From Alkalimonas amylolytica (GTDB lineage Bacteria; Pseudomonadota; Gammaproteobacteria; Enterobacterales; Alteromonadaceae), in the NCBI RefSeq assembly GCF_900107845.1, contig NZ_FNRM01000001.1:615209-679208 (forward strand): a stretch of 64,000 nt of DNA. Direction: 5' to 3'. Both the position numbers and the translations under genes were made by a program. Position 1 is the stretch's first letter. Every line of letters begins with the position of its first letter. Of the stretch, positions 54,106-62,877 are shown in pieces. The notes under the pieces were generated by a model that searched no databases, was not told the origin of the DNA, and was given only the letters and a program-made list of their open reading frames with translations.

Positions 54106-55607
54106 TGGATCTGGAAGTATTGGTTGCACTCCCGATTATAATTCCGTTACTGCTTGGTGCCCTTTCGCTGACGGTGCTCAGTAATCACAGTGCTCAGCGC
54201 TGGTTAGGTGCCATTGGTACAGCTCTGTTGCTGCTTTGCTCAGTCTGGTTATTGCTGCATACCCGCGAGGTTGGCATTCAGGTGTTGGAGGTTGGCTCCT
54301 GGCCTGCGCCTTTTGGTATCGTGCTGGTATCCGATATGCTGGGTGCCATTATGGTGGTGCTGGCTTCGATTACCGGCTTCGCGACTGCCCTGTACAGCTT
54401 AAAAACCGTCCGCAAGCGCTTTGAACGTTTCGGTTATTACCCGCTGCTGCACTTGCTGTTGGCCGGGGTGAACGGTGCTTTCTTAACCGGCGATATTTTT
54501 AACCTCTATGTTTGGTTTGAAGTCTTGCTGGTTGCATCCTTTGCCCTGTTGATCTTAGGTGGCGAGCGGGCGCAGATGGAGGGGGCCATCAAGTACGTCA
54601 CACTAAACCTGCTCTCTTCCGCCTTATTCCTCACCGCCATCGGTCTGACTTATGGCTTGGTGGGTACTCTGAATATGGCCGATATCGCTGTGAAAATGGC
54701 CAGCCTGGAAGATCAGAAGATGGTGACGGTGATCGCCAGCCTGTTCCTGATCGCTTTTGCCATCAAAGCCGCTGCCTTCCCACTGTTTTTCTGGTTACCA
54801 GCTTCCTATCACACGCCGCAGGTGGCGGTGTCAGCTATTTTTGCCGGCTTGCTGACCAAGGTAGGTGTCTATGCGCTGTACCGGGTATTCACGCTGATTT
54901 TTACCGCTGATACGGGCTTTACCCATGAAATTTTGCTGTGGATTGCTATTTTCACCATGTTGACTGGTGTACTGGGTGCTGCCGCTCAATTTGAAGTGCG
55001 ACGGATTTTAAGCTTTCATATCATCAGCCAAATTGGTTACATGATTCTGGGCTTGGCACTCTTTACCCCGCTGGCATTGATCGGTGGTGTCTTTTACATC
55101 ATGCACCACATCATTGTGAAAGCCAATTTGTTCCTGGTGGCCGGTTTGATGTATCGCTTGGGTGGCAGCTTTGAGCTGAAAAAACTCGGTGGCCTGTACC
55201 GTAATCATCCTGGTTTGGCCGTGTTGTTCCTGATCCCTGCGTTATCACTGGCTGGTGTGCCGCCTTTGTCTGGTTTCTTTGCCAAGTTTATTCTGATCAA
55301 AGCCGGTGTTGAGGCTAGCGCTTGGTGGGCCGTAGGGGTTGCGTTGCTGGTTGGCCTGCTGACACTGTTCTCCATGATTAAAATCTGGAATGAAGCTTTC
55401 TGGAAAGCCTCGCCAGAACCCAACCCAGCGGTCCCAGCACCAACCAGGAATGCTCTACTGTACTGGACTATTGGTTTGCTGGCAGCCATGACAGTGTGCA
55501 TAGGTCTGTTTGCTCAGCCGATTTACCAGATGGCCGAAATGGCGGCAGCACAGCTGCTCAATCCGGCGGGCTATATTGAAGCAGTATTGGGAGGCACCAC
55601 ACCATGA
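54102..55607 (+). CDS. mrpD: Na+/H+ antiporter subunit D (Mrp/Mnh)
   Basis: The 501-residue NuoN/NuoM-like subunit has about 14 helices and the motifs [40 protein letters not shown] and [15 protein letters not shown]; conserved Glu and Lys residues of proton-channel subunits are kept. It overlaps mrpC and mrpE by four bases. Confidence 0.96.
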   Translation: MMDLEVLVALPIIIPLLLGALSLTVLSNHSAQRWLGAIGTALLLLCSVWLLLHTREVGIQVLEVGSWPAPFGIVLVSDMLGAIMVVLASITGFATALYSLKTVRKRFERFGYYPLLHLLLAGVNGAFLTGDIFNLYVWFEVLLVASFALLILGGERAQMEGAIKYVTLNLLSSALFLTAIGLTYGLVGTLNMADIAVKMASLEDQKMVTVIASLFLIAFAIKAAAFPLFFWLPASYHTPQVAVSAIFAGLLTKVGVYALYRVFTLIFTADTGFTHEILLWIAIFTMLTGVLGAAAQFEVRRILSFHIISQIGYMILGLALFTPLALIGGVFYIMHHIIVKANLFLVAGLMYRLGGSFELKKLGGLYRNHPGLAVLFLIPALSLAGVPPLSGFFAKFILIKAGVEASAWWAVGVALLVGLLTLFSMIKIWNEAFWKASPEPNPAVPAPTRNALLYWTIGLLAAMTVCIGLFAQPIYQMAEMAAAQLLNPAGYIEAVLGGTTP

Positions 55608-56077
55608 ATGTATTGCTTTCAAACCTGGTTTTGGCCCTGATTTGGGCTGCACTGACCGACACCATGAATGCTGGCGGTCTGGTGATTGGTTTCTTGATTG
55701 GTTATCTTGTGCTGGTATTGGTGTTTCGTCAGCACCCTGATGTTCGCCAGTACCGCCTGCGGGTTCCTCGCATGTTCAGCTTTGTGGTGTTCTTCACCAA
55801 AGAGCTGATTATGGCGAACCTGAAAGTTGCCTACGATGTGCTCACGCCGATTCACCTGATGAAACCTGGTGTAATTGCCATGCCGCTGCGGGCAGAGTCT
55901 GACCTGGAAATCACCATGCTGGCCAATGCAATTTCGTTGACGCCAGGCTCACTCAGCCTGGATGTTTCTTCTTATAGAAAGGTACTTTATGTGCACATAA
56001 TGTACCTAGACAATGAAGAAGATGTGATGAATGAGCTCAAACGAATGGAAACTAAAATTTTGCGGGTGATGCGATGA
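55604..56077 (+). CDS. mrpE: Na+/H+ antiporter subunit E (Mrp/Mnh)
   Basis: The 157-residue subunit begins with two hydrophobic helices, then [19 protein letters not shown] and [16 protein letters not shown], the marks of MnhE. Unlike the other subunits it has no complex I counterpart. It overlaps its neighbours. Confidence 0.95.
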   Translation: MNVLLSNLVLALIWAALTDTMNAGGLVIGFLIGYLVLVLVFRQHPDVRQYRLRVPRMFSFVVFFTKELIMANLKVAYDVLTPIHLMKPGVIAMPLRAESDLEITMLANAISLTPGSLSLDVSSYRKVLYVHIMYLDNEEDVMNELKRMETKILRVMR

Positions 56078-56358
56078 ATCCAGTACTCGATTATACACTC
56101 TGGCTCTGTTTTGCTGTGCTGAGCGTGGCCATATTTCTGGCACTTTGGCGTTTATTTAAAGGGCCGACCCTGCCCGACCGAGTGGTAGCACTGGAGCTGA
56201 TTGCCTCGATGACGGTTGGCTTGATTGGTCTTTACGCTATTCGTACCGGCCGCGACGCCTTTATCGATGTGGCCATGGTACTGGCGCTGACCGCCTTTCT
56301 GGCTGCAATTGGTTTTGCCCGCTATTTAGAAAAAGGGAGTCACCGCGATGATCATTGA
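56074..56358 (+). CDS. mrpF: Na+/H+ antiporter subunit F (Mrp/Mnh)
   Basis: A 94-residue membrane protein with three helices and the family sequence LFKGPTLPDRVVALELIA and DVAMVLALTAFLA. It overlaps mrpE (ATGA) and mrpG by several bases. Confidence 0.95.
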   Translation: MNPVLDYTLWLCFAVLSVAIFLALWRLFKGPTLPDRVVALELIASMTVGLIGLYAIRTGRDAFIDVAMVLALTAFLAAIGFARYLEKGSHRDDH

Positions 56359-56734
56359 TATTCTGGCTGCCCTGTTCATAGCAGCAGGTAGCTTCTTTAT
56401 GCTGGTAGCATCTTTAGGTGTGTTCCGTATGCCCGATTTGCTGACCCGGATGCACGCCACCACCAAGTCGGGTGTACTGGGTGCTGGCCTTATTATGTGC
56501 GGTGTGATGCTGTTTTTTGTTGATAGCGGTGTCACCTTAAAAGCACTGGCAGTGATGGCCTTTACCACCCTGACTTCGCCCATTGCAGCACACGCTATTG
56601 GCCGGGCTGGCTACTTTATTGGCGTGCCCCTGTGGGATAAAACCGTGAAAGACGAACTGCATGGCCGCTATGACGAAGAGACCCATGTCCTGCGCAGCCC
56701 CGGGCAAATGCGCGATAAAAAAGACCAACCTTAG
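56348..56734 (+). CDS. mrpG: Na+/H+ antiporter subunit G (Mrp/Mnh)
   Basis: The last gene of the operon. The 128 residues show the MnhG block FRMPDLLTRMHATTKSGVLGAGL and FTTLTSPIAAHAIGRAGY, with three helices. The start overlaps mrpF by 11 bases. Its stop overlaps that of the convergent mgsA, so no terminator lies between them. Confidence 0.95.
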   Translation: MIIDILAALFIAAGSFFMLVASLGVFRMPDLLTRMHATTKSGVLGAGLIMCGVMLFFVDSGVTLKALAVMAFTTLTSPIAAHAIGRAGYFIGVPLWDKTVKDELHGRYDEETHVLRSPGQMRDKKDQP

Positions 56735-57165
56735 CCTTTTGACTTAAAGCGGTTCTGATAAAGATTAAAGTCCGGTACGTCACGTTGATAGTCTTGCTGC
56801 AACAAAGTTGAATGCACAATAAAATCTGCGGTGGCCCTGTTACAGGCCACCGGGATATTCCAGACGACGGCCAGACGGATCAGCGCTTTGACATCCGGAT
56901 CATGGGGCTGTGAACTTAGCGGATCCCAGAAAAACACCAGCCAATCGACCTGTTGCTCGGCAATTAAAGCGCCTATCTGTTGATCGCCACCCAGTGGACC
57001 GCTGGCAAAGCAATGCACACTTTTACCAAGCGTGGCTGCCAGTAAAGAGCCCGTGGTGCCAGTGGCATAAAGCGCTTTATCGGCAAAAAAATCAGCATGA
57101 GTTTTCACCCAGTCCAGCAAATCCTGCTTCTTACCATCGTGTGCAACCAGTGCAATTGTTTTCAT
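56731..57165 (-). CDS. mgsA: Methylglyoxal synthase
   Basis: MgsA converts dihydroxyacetone phosphate to methylglyoxal, a bypass of lower glycolysis when phosphate is limited. The protein of 144 residues has ALVAHDGKKQDL, ATGTTG for phosphate binding, GPLGGDQQIGA with the catalytic Asp, and DPLSSQPHDPDVKAL with the other conserved Asp and His. The start at 57165 is preferred over 57183 because AGGAGG lies 5 bases upstream. Confidence 0.95.
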   Translation of the reverse strand: MKTIALVAHDGKKQDLLDWVKTHADFFADKALYATGTTGSLLAATLGKSVHCFASGPLGGDQQIGALIAEQQVDWLVFFWDPLSSQPHDPDVKALIRLAVVWNIPVACNRATADFIVHSTLLQQDYQRDVPDFNLYQNRFKSKG

Positions 57166-57281
57166 GTTGACCTCCTTTTGCATAAATCACCAGCAAACTG
57201 TTAACTTATTGACACTTTATTACAGTTATTTACAGGCATAAAGCGTAACATCAGATTTTCATTTTTACCGGAAATCCACGA

Positions 57282-58316
57282 ATGACGCCCTGGTTAAGCA
57301 TTCTTATCCCTGCCTACAAAGTCGCTGACTACTTAAACGAATGCCTTGCTTCCATCATGCCGCAATTAGACAGCGGCTGTGAAGTGCTTCTTTTGGATGA
57401 TGCTTCACCGGATAACTGTTATGCCATCATGCAACATTGGCTGCAGCAATACCCGGGGCAACTCAGGGTCTTCAGGCACGAACACAACCAGGGCCTCAGC
57501 GCTGCACGGAATACGTTGTTACAGCATGCCTGCGGTGATTACCTTTGGTTCTTCGACTCCGATGATGTGATGACGTCAGGTGCCATTGGGCAATTGAAAT
57601 CGATCCTCACCACGCATGCTCCCGACCTGGTGCTTTGTGATTTTGAACTGCTCAGAAGCAAACGCTCATTGAAGCATTACCTGCGTGGTGAGCATCACCG
57701 GAGTAGTTTTCATGGTATCAAACAACAACTATGCACCGATAAAGAAGCTTTAATCGCTGGCCTTTTCGCCGCCGGGCAAATGCATATCTGGTCTAAAGTC
57801 TCCAGGCGCAGCCTCTGGCAGCAAGGGTTACTCTTCCCTGTTGGCCGTTATTTCGAAGACATTCATGTCAGTCCTAAATTGGCCTTAAACGCAGCCAGTT
57901 ACTACTATCAACCCGCTACCTGGGTGAAGTACCGCCAACGTGCGGGCAGCATTTTATCCAATAAAACACCTGCGATGCAGCAAAAGAAAGCCACAGATCT
58001 GGCAGAAGCACTGCTGGGTTTTGAGAGCAGCCTGCAGCAGATCTTGCCCCATCGGCAGGCTCGTACCAACTTTTACATCAGCTATTTTTGTAGTCGTAAC
58101 TTTATTGGCGCGTGCAAAGCAACCACGGCAAGCCAGGAGGCTCCTAACCAACAGCTGCAACAAAATCTTGCCGCCCTCAAAGCATCCATTGCAATGCCCT
58201 TGCCTGCCCTGCTACTTGCCTGTTGCCGTCAAGGTTGGTTGGTGCGCGCGCTCAAACTTGGTTATTGGCTGCATAAAGCGCAAGGCTCAGCGCGCAATAC
58301 GGCCTGGCAACACTAG
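57282..58316 (+). CDS. Glycosyltransferase, GT2 family
   Basis: A GT-A fold enzyme of 344 residues: LSILIPAYKVADYLNECLAS at the N-terminus, LLLDDASPDN, and the metal-binding FFDSDD (DxD). The C-terminal 140 residues are less conserved and Gln-rich. It may take part in surface glycan assembly; no partner gene lies next to it. Convergent with ilvC. Confidence 0.88.
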   Translation: MTPWLSILIPAYKVADYLNECLASIMPQLDSGCEVLLLDDASPDNCYAIMQHWLQQYPGQLRVFRHEHNQGLSAARNTLLQHACGDYLWFFDSDDVMTSGAIGQLKSILTTHAPDLVLCDFELLRSKRSLKHYLRGEHHRSSFHGIKQQLCTDKEALIAGLFAAGQMHIWSKVSRRSLWQQGLLFPVGRYFEDIHVSPKLALNAASYYYQPATWVKYRQRAGSILSNKTPAMQQKKATDLAEALLGFESSLQQILPHRQARTNFYISYFCSRNFIGACKATTASQEAPNQQLQQNLAALKASIAMPLPALLLACCRQGWLVRALKLGYWLHKAQGSARNTAWQH

Positions 58317-58317
58317 G

Positions 58318-58343
58318 TAAAAAAAAGCCCTGCAAAGCAGGGC
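58318..58343 (-). terminator. Rho-independent terminator of ilvC
   Basis: GCCCTGC (58327-58333) pairs with GCAGGGC (58337-58343) around AAA. The run of A on the left gives a T-run on the minus strand, so it ends the ilvC transcript; it is 104 bases past the stop. Confidence 0.75.
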
Positions 58344-58447
58344 AAACAACCAAGGTCCACGTATAACATCGTTATTGGTCCGGTAGTTGCTGCGCTTCTG
58401 GCGCTGTGCAACTCACCGTTGACCACATCATTCGTTGACGGCTGAGC

Positions 58448-59932
58448 TTATTGCTCGGCCGCGACAATTTTCTTCATCGCCGTCATATAACCACGCAGTG
58501 CTTTACCCACCACTTCGACCGGATGGTTGCGGATCGACTCATTGATAGCAATCAGCTCCAGGTTATCCACGCCAGCCTGCGGTGACGCTAGCCCCTTACC
58601 GACCAGCTCAGCTGGTAAGCTATTAACAGTGTCGCGCAGCAGTGGGATAGCAGCGTTGGCAAATAGATAGTTGCCATACTCCGCGGTATCCGAAATTACC
58701 ACATTCATTTCGTACAAGCGCTTACGAGCAATGGTATTGGCAATCAATGGCGTTTCATGCAATGACTCGTAGTAAGCAGACTCAGCAATGATGCCAGCAT
58801 CCACCATGGTCTCGAATGCCAGCTCAACCCCAGCTTTAACCATGGCGACCAGCAGGATCCCCCGATCAAAGTAGCTCTGCTCTGCAATGTGCTCATCCGA
58901 CACCGGTGCTTGCTCAAAACCAGACTGGCGGGTTTCTTCGCGCCAGCGCAGTAAGTTGGCATCATCGTTGGCCCAGTCAGCCATCATGGTGCTGGAGAAC
59001 TCACCACTGATGATGTCATCCATATGCTGCTCAAACAGAGGACGTAACTGCTGCTTCAATTGCTCGGCCAGCCGGTAAGCTTTCACTTTGGCCGGGTTAG
59101 ACAGCCGATCCATCATGTGACTGATACCGCCATGCTTCAATGCTTCGGTGATGACTTCCCACCCCTGCTGTATCAGTTTGCCGGCGAAGCCTGGCTCGAT
59201 ACCATCCGCCACCATGCGATCGAAGGCCAGGATAGAACCGGTTTGCAGCATACCGCACAGAATGGTTTGCTCACCCATCAGATCCGATTTCACTTCGGCA
59301 ATAAAGGATGAGTGCAGCACGCCGGCACGGTCGCCACCCGTCGCAGCCGCATAGGCTTTTGCGATGCTCAGCCCCTGGCCTTTTGGATCATTCTCAGGAT
59401 GAACAGCAATCAGGGTTGGTACTCCAAAGCCACGCTTGTATTCTTCACGGACTTCGGTCCCAGGGCACTTCGGAGCCACCATAATCACCGTTAGGTCCGG
59501 ACGAATCTGTTTACCTTCTTCAACAATATTAAAACCATGGGAGTAAGCTAGGGTAGCGCCTTCTTTCATCAGTGGCATGACCGCATCGACCACAGTACTG
59601 TGTTGCTTATCCGGCGTCAGGTTCAGTACCAGATCCGCTGTAGGGATCAGCTCTTGATAGGTGCCAACCTTGAAGCCATTGCTGGTCGCTTTCTGATAAG
59701 AAGCACGCTGTTCACGAATCGCCTCTTCACGCAGGGCATAGCTGATATTTAAGCCAGAATCGCGCATGTTCAGGCCCTGATTCAGGCCCTGAGCACCGCA
59801 ACCAACAATGACAATGTTCCAGTCTTTGATGGCATTGCAGCCATCGGCAAACTCACTGCGCTCAATAAAGCGGCATTGTTTTAGCTGCTTCAATTGTTGC
59901 CGTAAATTCAAGCTGTTAAAATAATTACTCAT
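58448..59932 (-). CDS. ilvC: Ketol-acid reductoisomerase, long class II form
   Basis: IlvC converts acetolactate or acetohydroxybutyrate to dihydroxy acids in valine, leucine and isoleucine synthesis with NADPH and Mg2+. The 494 residues match the E. coli long form. NADPH binds at [20 protein letters not shown]; metal ligands lie in [13 protein letters not shown] and further Glu residues in the duplicated C-terminal part. It is divergent from ilvY, with 145 bases between. Confidence 0.97.
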   Translation of the reverse strand: MSNYFNSLNLRQQLKQLKQCRFIERSEFADGCNAIKDWNIVIVGCGAQGLNQGLNMRDSGLNISYALREEAIREQRASYQKATSNGFKVGTYQELIPTADLVLNLTPDKQHSTVVDAVMPLMKEGATLAYSHGFNIVEEGKQIRPDLTVIMVAPKCPGTEVREEYKRGFGVPTLIAVHPENDPKGQGLSIAKAYAAATGGDRAGVLHSSFIAEVKSDLMGEQTILCGMLQTGSILAFDRMVADGIEPGFAGKLIQQGWEVITEALKHGGISHMMDRLSNPAKVKAYRLAEQLKQQLRPLFEQHMDDIISGEFSSTMMADWANDDANLLRWREETRQSGFEQAPVSDEHIAEQSYFDRGILLVAMVKAGVELAFETMVDAGIIAESAYYESLHETPLIANTIARKRLYEMNVVISDTAEYGNYLFANAAIPLLRDTVNSLPAELVGKGLASPQAGVDNLELIAINESIRNHPVEVVGKALRGYMTAMKKIVAAEQ

Positions 59933-60077
59933 AGTTTGTCTCTAAATTCTGGTACGCTGGCCAGCCACTCTGGCTCCGGCAGCCGGGGCTGCTGCGTTAA
60001 TGAAGTCATTTTAAGCTGGTGCATGAGTTGCGTGAAGTGATATATTTACAACTCTGTATTGCAGATTATGAAACACT

Positions 60078-60968
60078 ATGGATATCAAACAAGCCCAATT
60101 ATTTATGCATTTGGCGGCAAGTCTGAACTTTGCCCGTACCAGTGAGCAGATGTTTGTCAGTCCATCCACCCTCAGTCGAGCTATCCAACGACTGGAGCAG
60201 GAACTGGGTGTCCAGTTGTTTCTGCGGGATACCCGCTCAGTTGAGCTGACCCGGGAAGGCAAAACGGTGCTGACCTTTGTACGGCAGTATCTGGATGCAT
60301 GGCATCAGCTACAGTCGGATTTATCGAGTGGTCAGGCCGAATTGCAGGGCAGCATCCGCTTGTTTTGCACCGTGACAGCAAGTTACAGCCACCTGCCGGC
60401 CATTCTTGATAAATTCCGTGTCCTCTGCCCCAAAGCGGATATTCAACTGACCACAGGCGATGCTGCCTCGGCGCTGGAGCGGTTAAAACAGGATGAAGTC
60501 GATATTGCACTTGCGGCCAGGCCTGAGCATCTACCTGCCAGTATGCTGTTTCATAGTATTGCCAAACTACCTGTATCGCTGGCTGCACCAAGTATTGCTT
60601 GTAAGGTAAATGATTTGCTTGGTATGAATCCAATTCCCTGGTCCGAAGTGCCGCTGATTGCCCCAGCACATGGCCCTGCCGCCGAACGCTTTGAGAAGTG
60701 GCTCCACTCCAAGGGGTTTCGTCCTAATATTGTGGCCATGGTTGACGGACATGAGGCCATGGCTAGTATGGTAGCACTTGGCAGTGGTGTTGCCGTACTG
60801 GCGGATGTGGTCGTGCAACATAGTCCGGTCGTCGACAGGGTCCGCCTGCTCGACAGCCACTACCAGTTTGAACCCTTTGATCTGGGCATATGCTATTTGG
60901 CTAAACGTGTATCCGATCCTTTGCTACAGGCATTCTGCCAACTAGCCAGCCCACAGCCTGTACGATAA
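60078..60968 (+). CDS. ilvY: LysR-family activator of ilvC
   Basis: The 296-residue protein has the LysR helix-turn-helix in the first 60 residues (LAASLNFARTSEQMFVSPSTLSRAIQRLEQELG), and a substrate-binding domain. Its place divergent from ilvC with a short intergenic region is that of IlvY, which activates ilvC with acetolactate. The 145-base gap contains TTGCAG and TACAACTC sequences that could be part of the operator, but I cannot define it. Confidence 0.92.
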   Translation: MDIKQAQLFMHLAASLNFARTSEQMFVSPSTLSRAIQRLEQELGVQLFLRDTRSVELTREGKTVLTFVRQYLDAWHQLQSDLSSGQAELQGSIRLFCTVTASYSHLPAILDKFRVLCPKADIQLTTGDAASALERLKQDEVDIALAARPEHLPASMLFHSIAKLPVSLAAPSIACKVNDLLGMNPIPWSEVPLIAPAHGPAAERFEKWLHSKGFRPNIVAMVDGHEAMASMVALGSGVAVLADVVVQHSPVVDRVRLLDSHYQFEPFDLGICYLAKRVSDPLLQAFCQLASPQPVR

Positions 60969-60969
60969 A

Positions 60970-60993
60970 AAAATGCAGCCCAAGCTGCATTTT
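60970..60993. terminator. Bidirectional terminator between ilvY and sspB
   Basis: AAAATGCAGC (60970-60979) pairs with GCTGCATTTT (60984-60993) around CCAA. It serves both convergent genes. Confidence 0.85.
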
Positions 60994-61003
60994 CCATTCT
61001 GAC

Positions 61004-61423
61004 TTACTTGATCACCTTGAGATGGCTGGCCTTCGCCTTTTTCTGCGTGACGGGAGGTGAAGTCTCAGGCTCCGGTGCCATGTCTGTGTCCTGTTCATCC
61101 GGAAAGTCTTCGTCTTCGTCCAACGTAAAGACCGTGCCAGCACCATTTTCTTTGGCATAAATGGCCAACACAGCTTTTACCGGGATATAAAGTGCAAATG
61201 GTTGACCACCAAAGCGGGCATTGCAGCTGATCACCTCATTCCCCATATGCATTTGAGCTACCGCCGACGGGGCCAGATTTAGTACGATTTGGCCGTTCTG
61301 CACAAACTGCTGGGGTACCTTGGCCTGAGGATAACTTGCATCCACCACCAAATAAGGCGTGCAGTCGTTATCCACAATCCACTCATAAAATGCCCGCAGC
61401 AGGTAAGGACGATTCGGCGTCAT
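61004..61423 (-). CDS. sspB: Stringent starvation protein B, ClpXP adaptor
   Basis: SspB delivers ssrA-tagged peptides to ClpXP. The 139-residue protein has RPYLLRAFYEWIVDNDCTPYLVVDA and GGQPFALYIPVKAVLAIYAKENG, the substrate-binding core, an acidic linker (DEDEDFPDEQ) and a C-terminal LKVIK, the ClpX-binding tail. AAGGAG precedes the start, one base after sspA. Confidence 0.96.
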   Translation of the reverse strand: MTPNRPYLLRAFYEWIVDNDCTPYLVVDASYPQAKVPQQFVQNGQIVLNLAPSAVAQMHMGNEVISCNARFGGQPFALYIPVKAVLAIYAKENGAGTVFTLDEDEDFPDEQDTDMAPEPETSPPVTQKKAKASHLKVIK

Positions 61424-61424
61424 C

Positions 61425-62063
61425 TCAGACTCCTTTTACGCGCCGGTATTCTCGCTCTGCATCCGTCAGCGAGGCCAGGAATGAATCCCGATCAAACAAG
61501 CGTCCCATATAATTCATCAAGGTCTTACTACCAGGGCCGGACAGCTCGATACCCAGTTTCGGTAAACGCCACAGCAAAGCTGCCATGTAGCAGTCGACCA
61601 GGCCAAACTCCTCACTCATAAAGAAGGGGGCTTCATCAAACAAAGGGGCCACCGCCAACAATCCTTCCGTCAGATCCTGTCGTGCCTGCTCCGCATCGTC
61701 ATCGTGACGCAAAATACGCTCGGCCAGCGCATACCAGTCTTTTTCGATGCGATACATCATCAGGCGTGCCTGACCACGTGCTACCGGATAAACCGGCATC
61801 AGAGGTGGATGCGGAAAGCGCTCATCCAGATATTCAATGATGATCTGTGCCTGATACAACGACAACTCGCGATCCAACAGGGTCGGCAAACTGCCGTAAG
61901 GGTTTACTTCATACAGCTCCTCAGGCAAGTTATCCTGAGTGACCTGGAGAATATCAACACTGACGCCTTTTTCTGCCAGTACAATACGCACCTGATGACT
62001 GTACATATCATCGGCAGCAGAAAACAATGTCATCACAGGGCGTTTATTGGCTGAAATCGCCAT
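61425..62063 (-). CDS. sspA: Stringent starvation protein A
   Basis: SspA binds RNA polymerase and is important in starvation and acid tolerance. The 212 residues have a glutathione-transferase fold: TLFSAADDMYSHQVRIVLAEKG, NPYGSLPTLLDRELSLYQ, EYLDERFPHPPLMP. It is upstream of sspB in an operon. GGAGGA lies 6 bases upstream. Confidence 0.96.
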   Translation of the reverse strand: MAISANKRPVMTLFSAADDMYSHQVRIVLAEKGVSVDILQVTQDNLPEELYEVNPYGSLPTLLDRELSLYQAQIIIEYLDERFPHPPLMPVYPVARGQARLMMYRIEKDWYALAERILRHDDDAEQARQDLTEGLLAVAPLFDEAPFFMSEEFGLVDCYMAALLWRLPKLGIELSGPGSKTLMNYMGRLFDRDSFLASLTDAEREYRRVKGV

Positions 62064-62092
62064 GCATTCCTCCGGTTTACAATAAACAGCAA

Positions 62093-62110
62093 AGGGGCCA
62101 TCAGGCCCCT
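62093..62110 (-). terminator. Weak stem-loop after petC
   Basis: AGGGGCC (62093-62099) pairs with GGCCCCT (62104-62110) around ATCA. Only three T follow on the minus strand, so termination is partial at best; sspA may receive some read-through. Confidence 0.45.
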
Positions 62111-62139
62111 GTAATCAAATACTTATTGGAATCAGATGC

Positions 62140-62877
62140 TTAGTCAACATCTTTCCAGTATTCTTTCTTCAGCAGGTAAGCTAACACGAAGAAGATAGCA
62201 AGGAAGATCAACACTTTGATCCCCAGGCGCTCCGACTCCAGCCGATAGGGCTCCCCAGTATACACCAGATAGTTCACCAGATCCGCAACAGCACGATCGT
62301 ATTCTGCTTCGCTCATTTCACCCGAGCCATCGGTACGAATACCAACATAGACCTGAGTTTCCTGACCATCGACCAGACGGGTTTCATAGGCTTTGTACGG
62401 CACACCCTGCAGCTCTTGCAGCACATGTGGCATACCCACCATTGGAAACACATCGTTGTCGACCCCAAATGGGCGACTCTCGTCTTTGTAAAACGACTTC
62501 AGATAGGTATAAATCCAGTTCGGACCACGTACCCGCGCCACATTGGTCAAATCCGGGATCGCATCGCCAAACCACTCAGCTGCATCGGCCGGATCCATGG
62601 TATTGGTGATGTGATCGCCAACCCGTGTCCCGGTAAACATCAGATTTTCCATGCCCAGCTCTTCCGGGATATTCAGATCACGGAAGCTGCGGGCATAACG
62701 CTGATACTGCATTTGATGGCAGGCCAGGCAATAGTTCTGATACAGCATAAAGCCACGCTGTAACGACTCGGTATCACGGATATCCACTGGAGCTTTTTCC
62801 AATGGAATATTCGGACCGGCAGCCAGTGCGACGGAAGATACCAACAAGGCCGCTGCAGAAATAATATGCTTCAACAT
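62140..62877 (-). CDS. petC: Cytochrome c1 of the bc1 complex
   Basis: The 245-residue protein has a signal peptide (LKHIISAAALLVSSVALA), the haem motif CLACH in YCLACHQMQYQR, the typical NLMFTGTRVGDHI, DLTNVARVRGPNWIYTYL, a Met axial ligand region, and a C-terminal membrane anchor (VLIFLAIFFVLAYLLKK). Its ATG overlaps the petB stop by one base. Confidence 0.97.
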   Translation of the reverse strand: MLKHIISAAALLVSSVALAAGPNIPLEKAPVDIRDTESLQRGFMLYQNYCLACHQMQYQRYARSFRDLNIPEELGMENLMFTGTRVGDHITNTMDPADAAEWFGDAIPDLTNVARVRGPNWIYTYLKSFYKDESRPFGVDNDVFPMVGMPHVLQELQGVPYKAYETRLVDGQETQVYVGIRTDGSGEMSEAEYDRAVADLVNYLVYTGEPYRLESERLGIKVLIFLAIFFVLAYLLKKEYWKDVD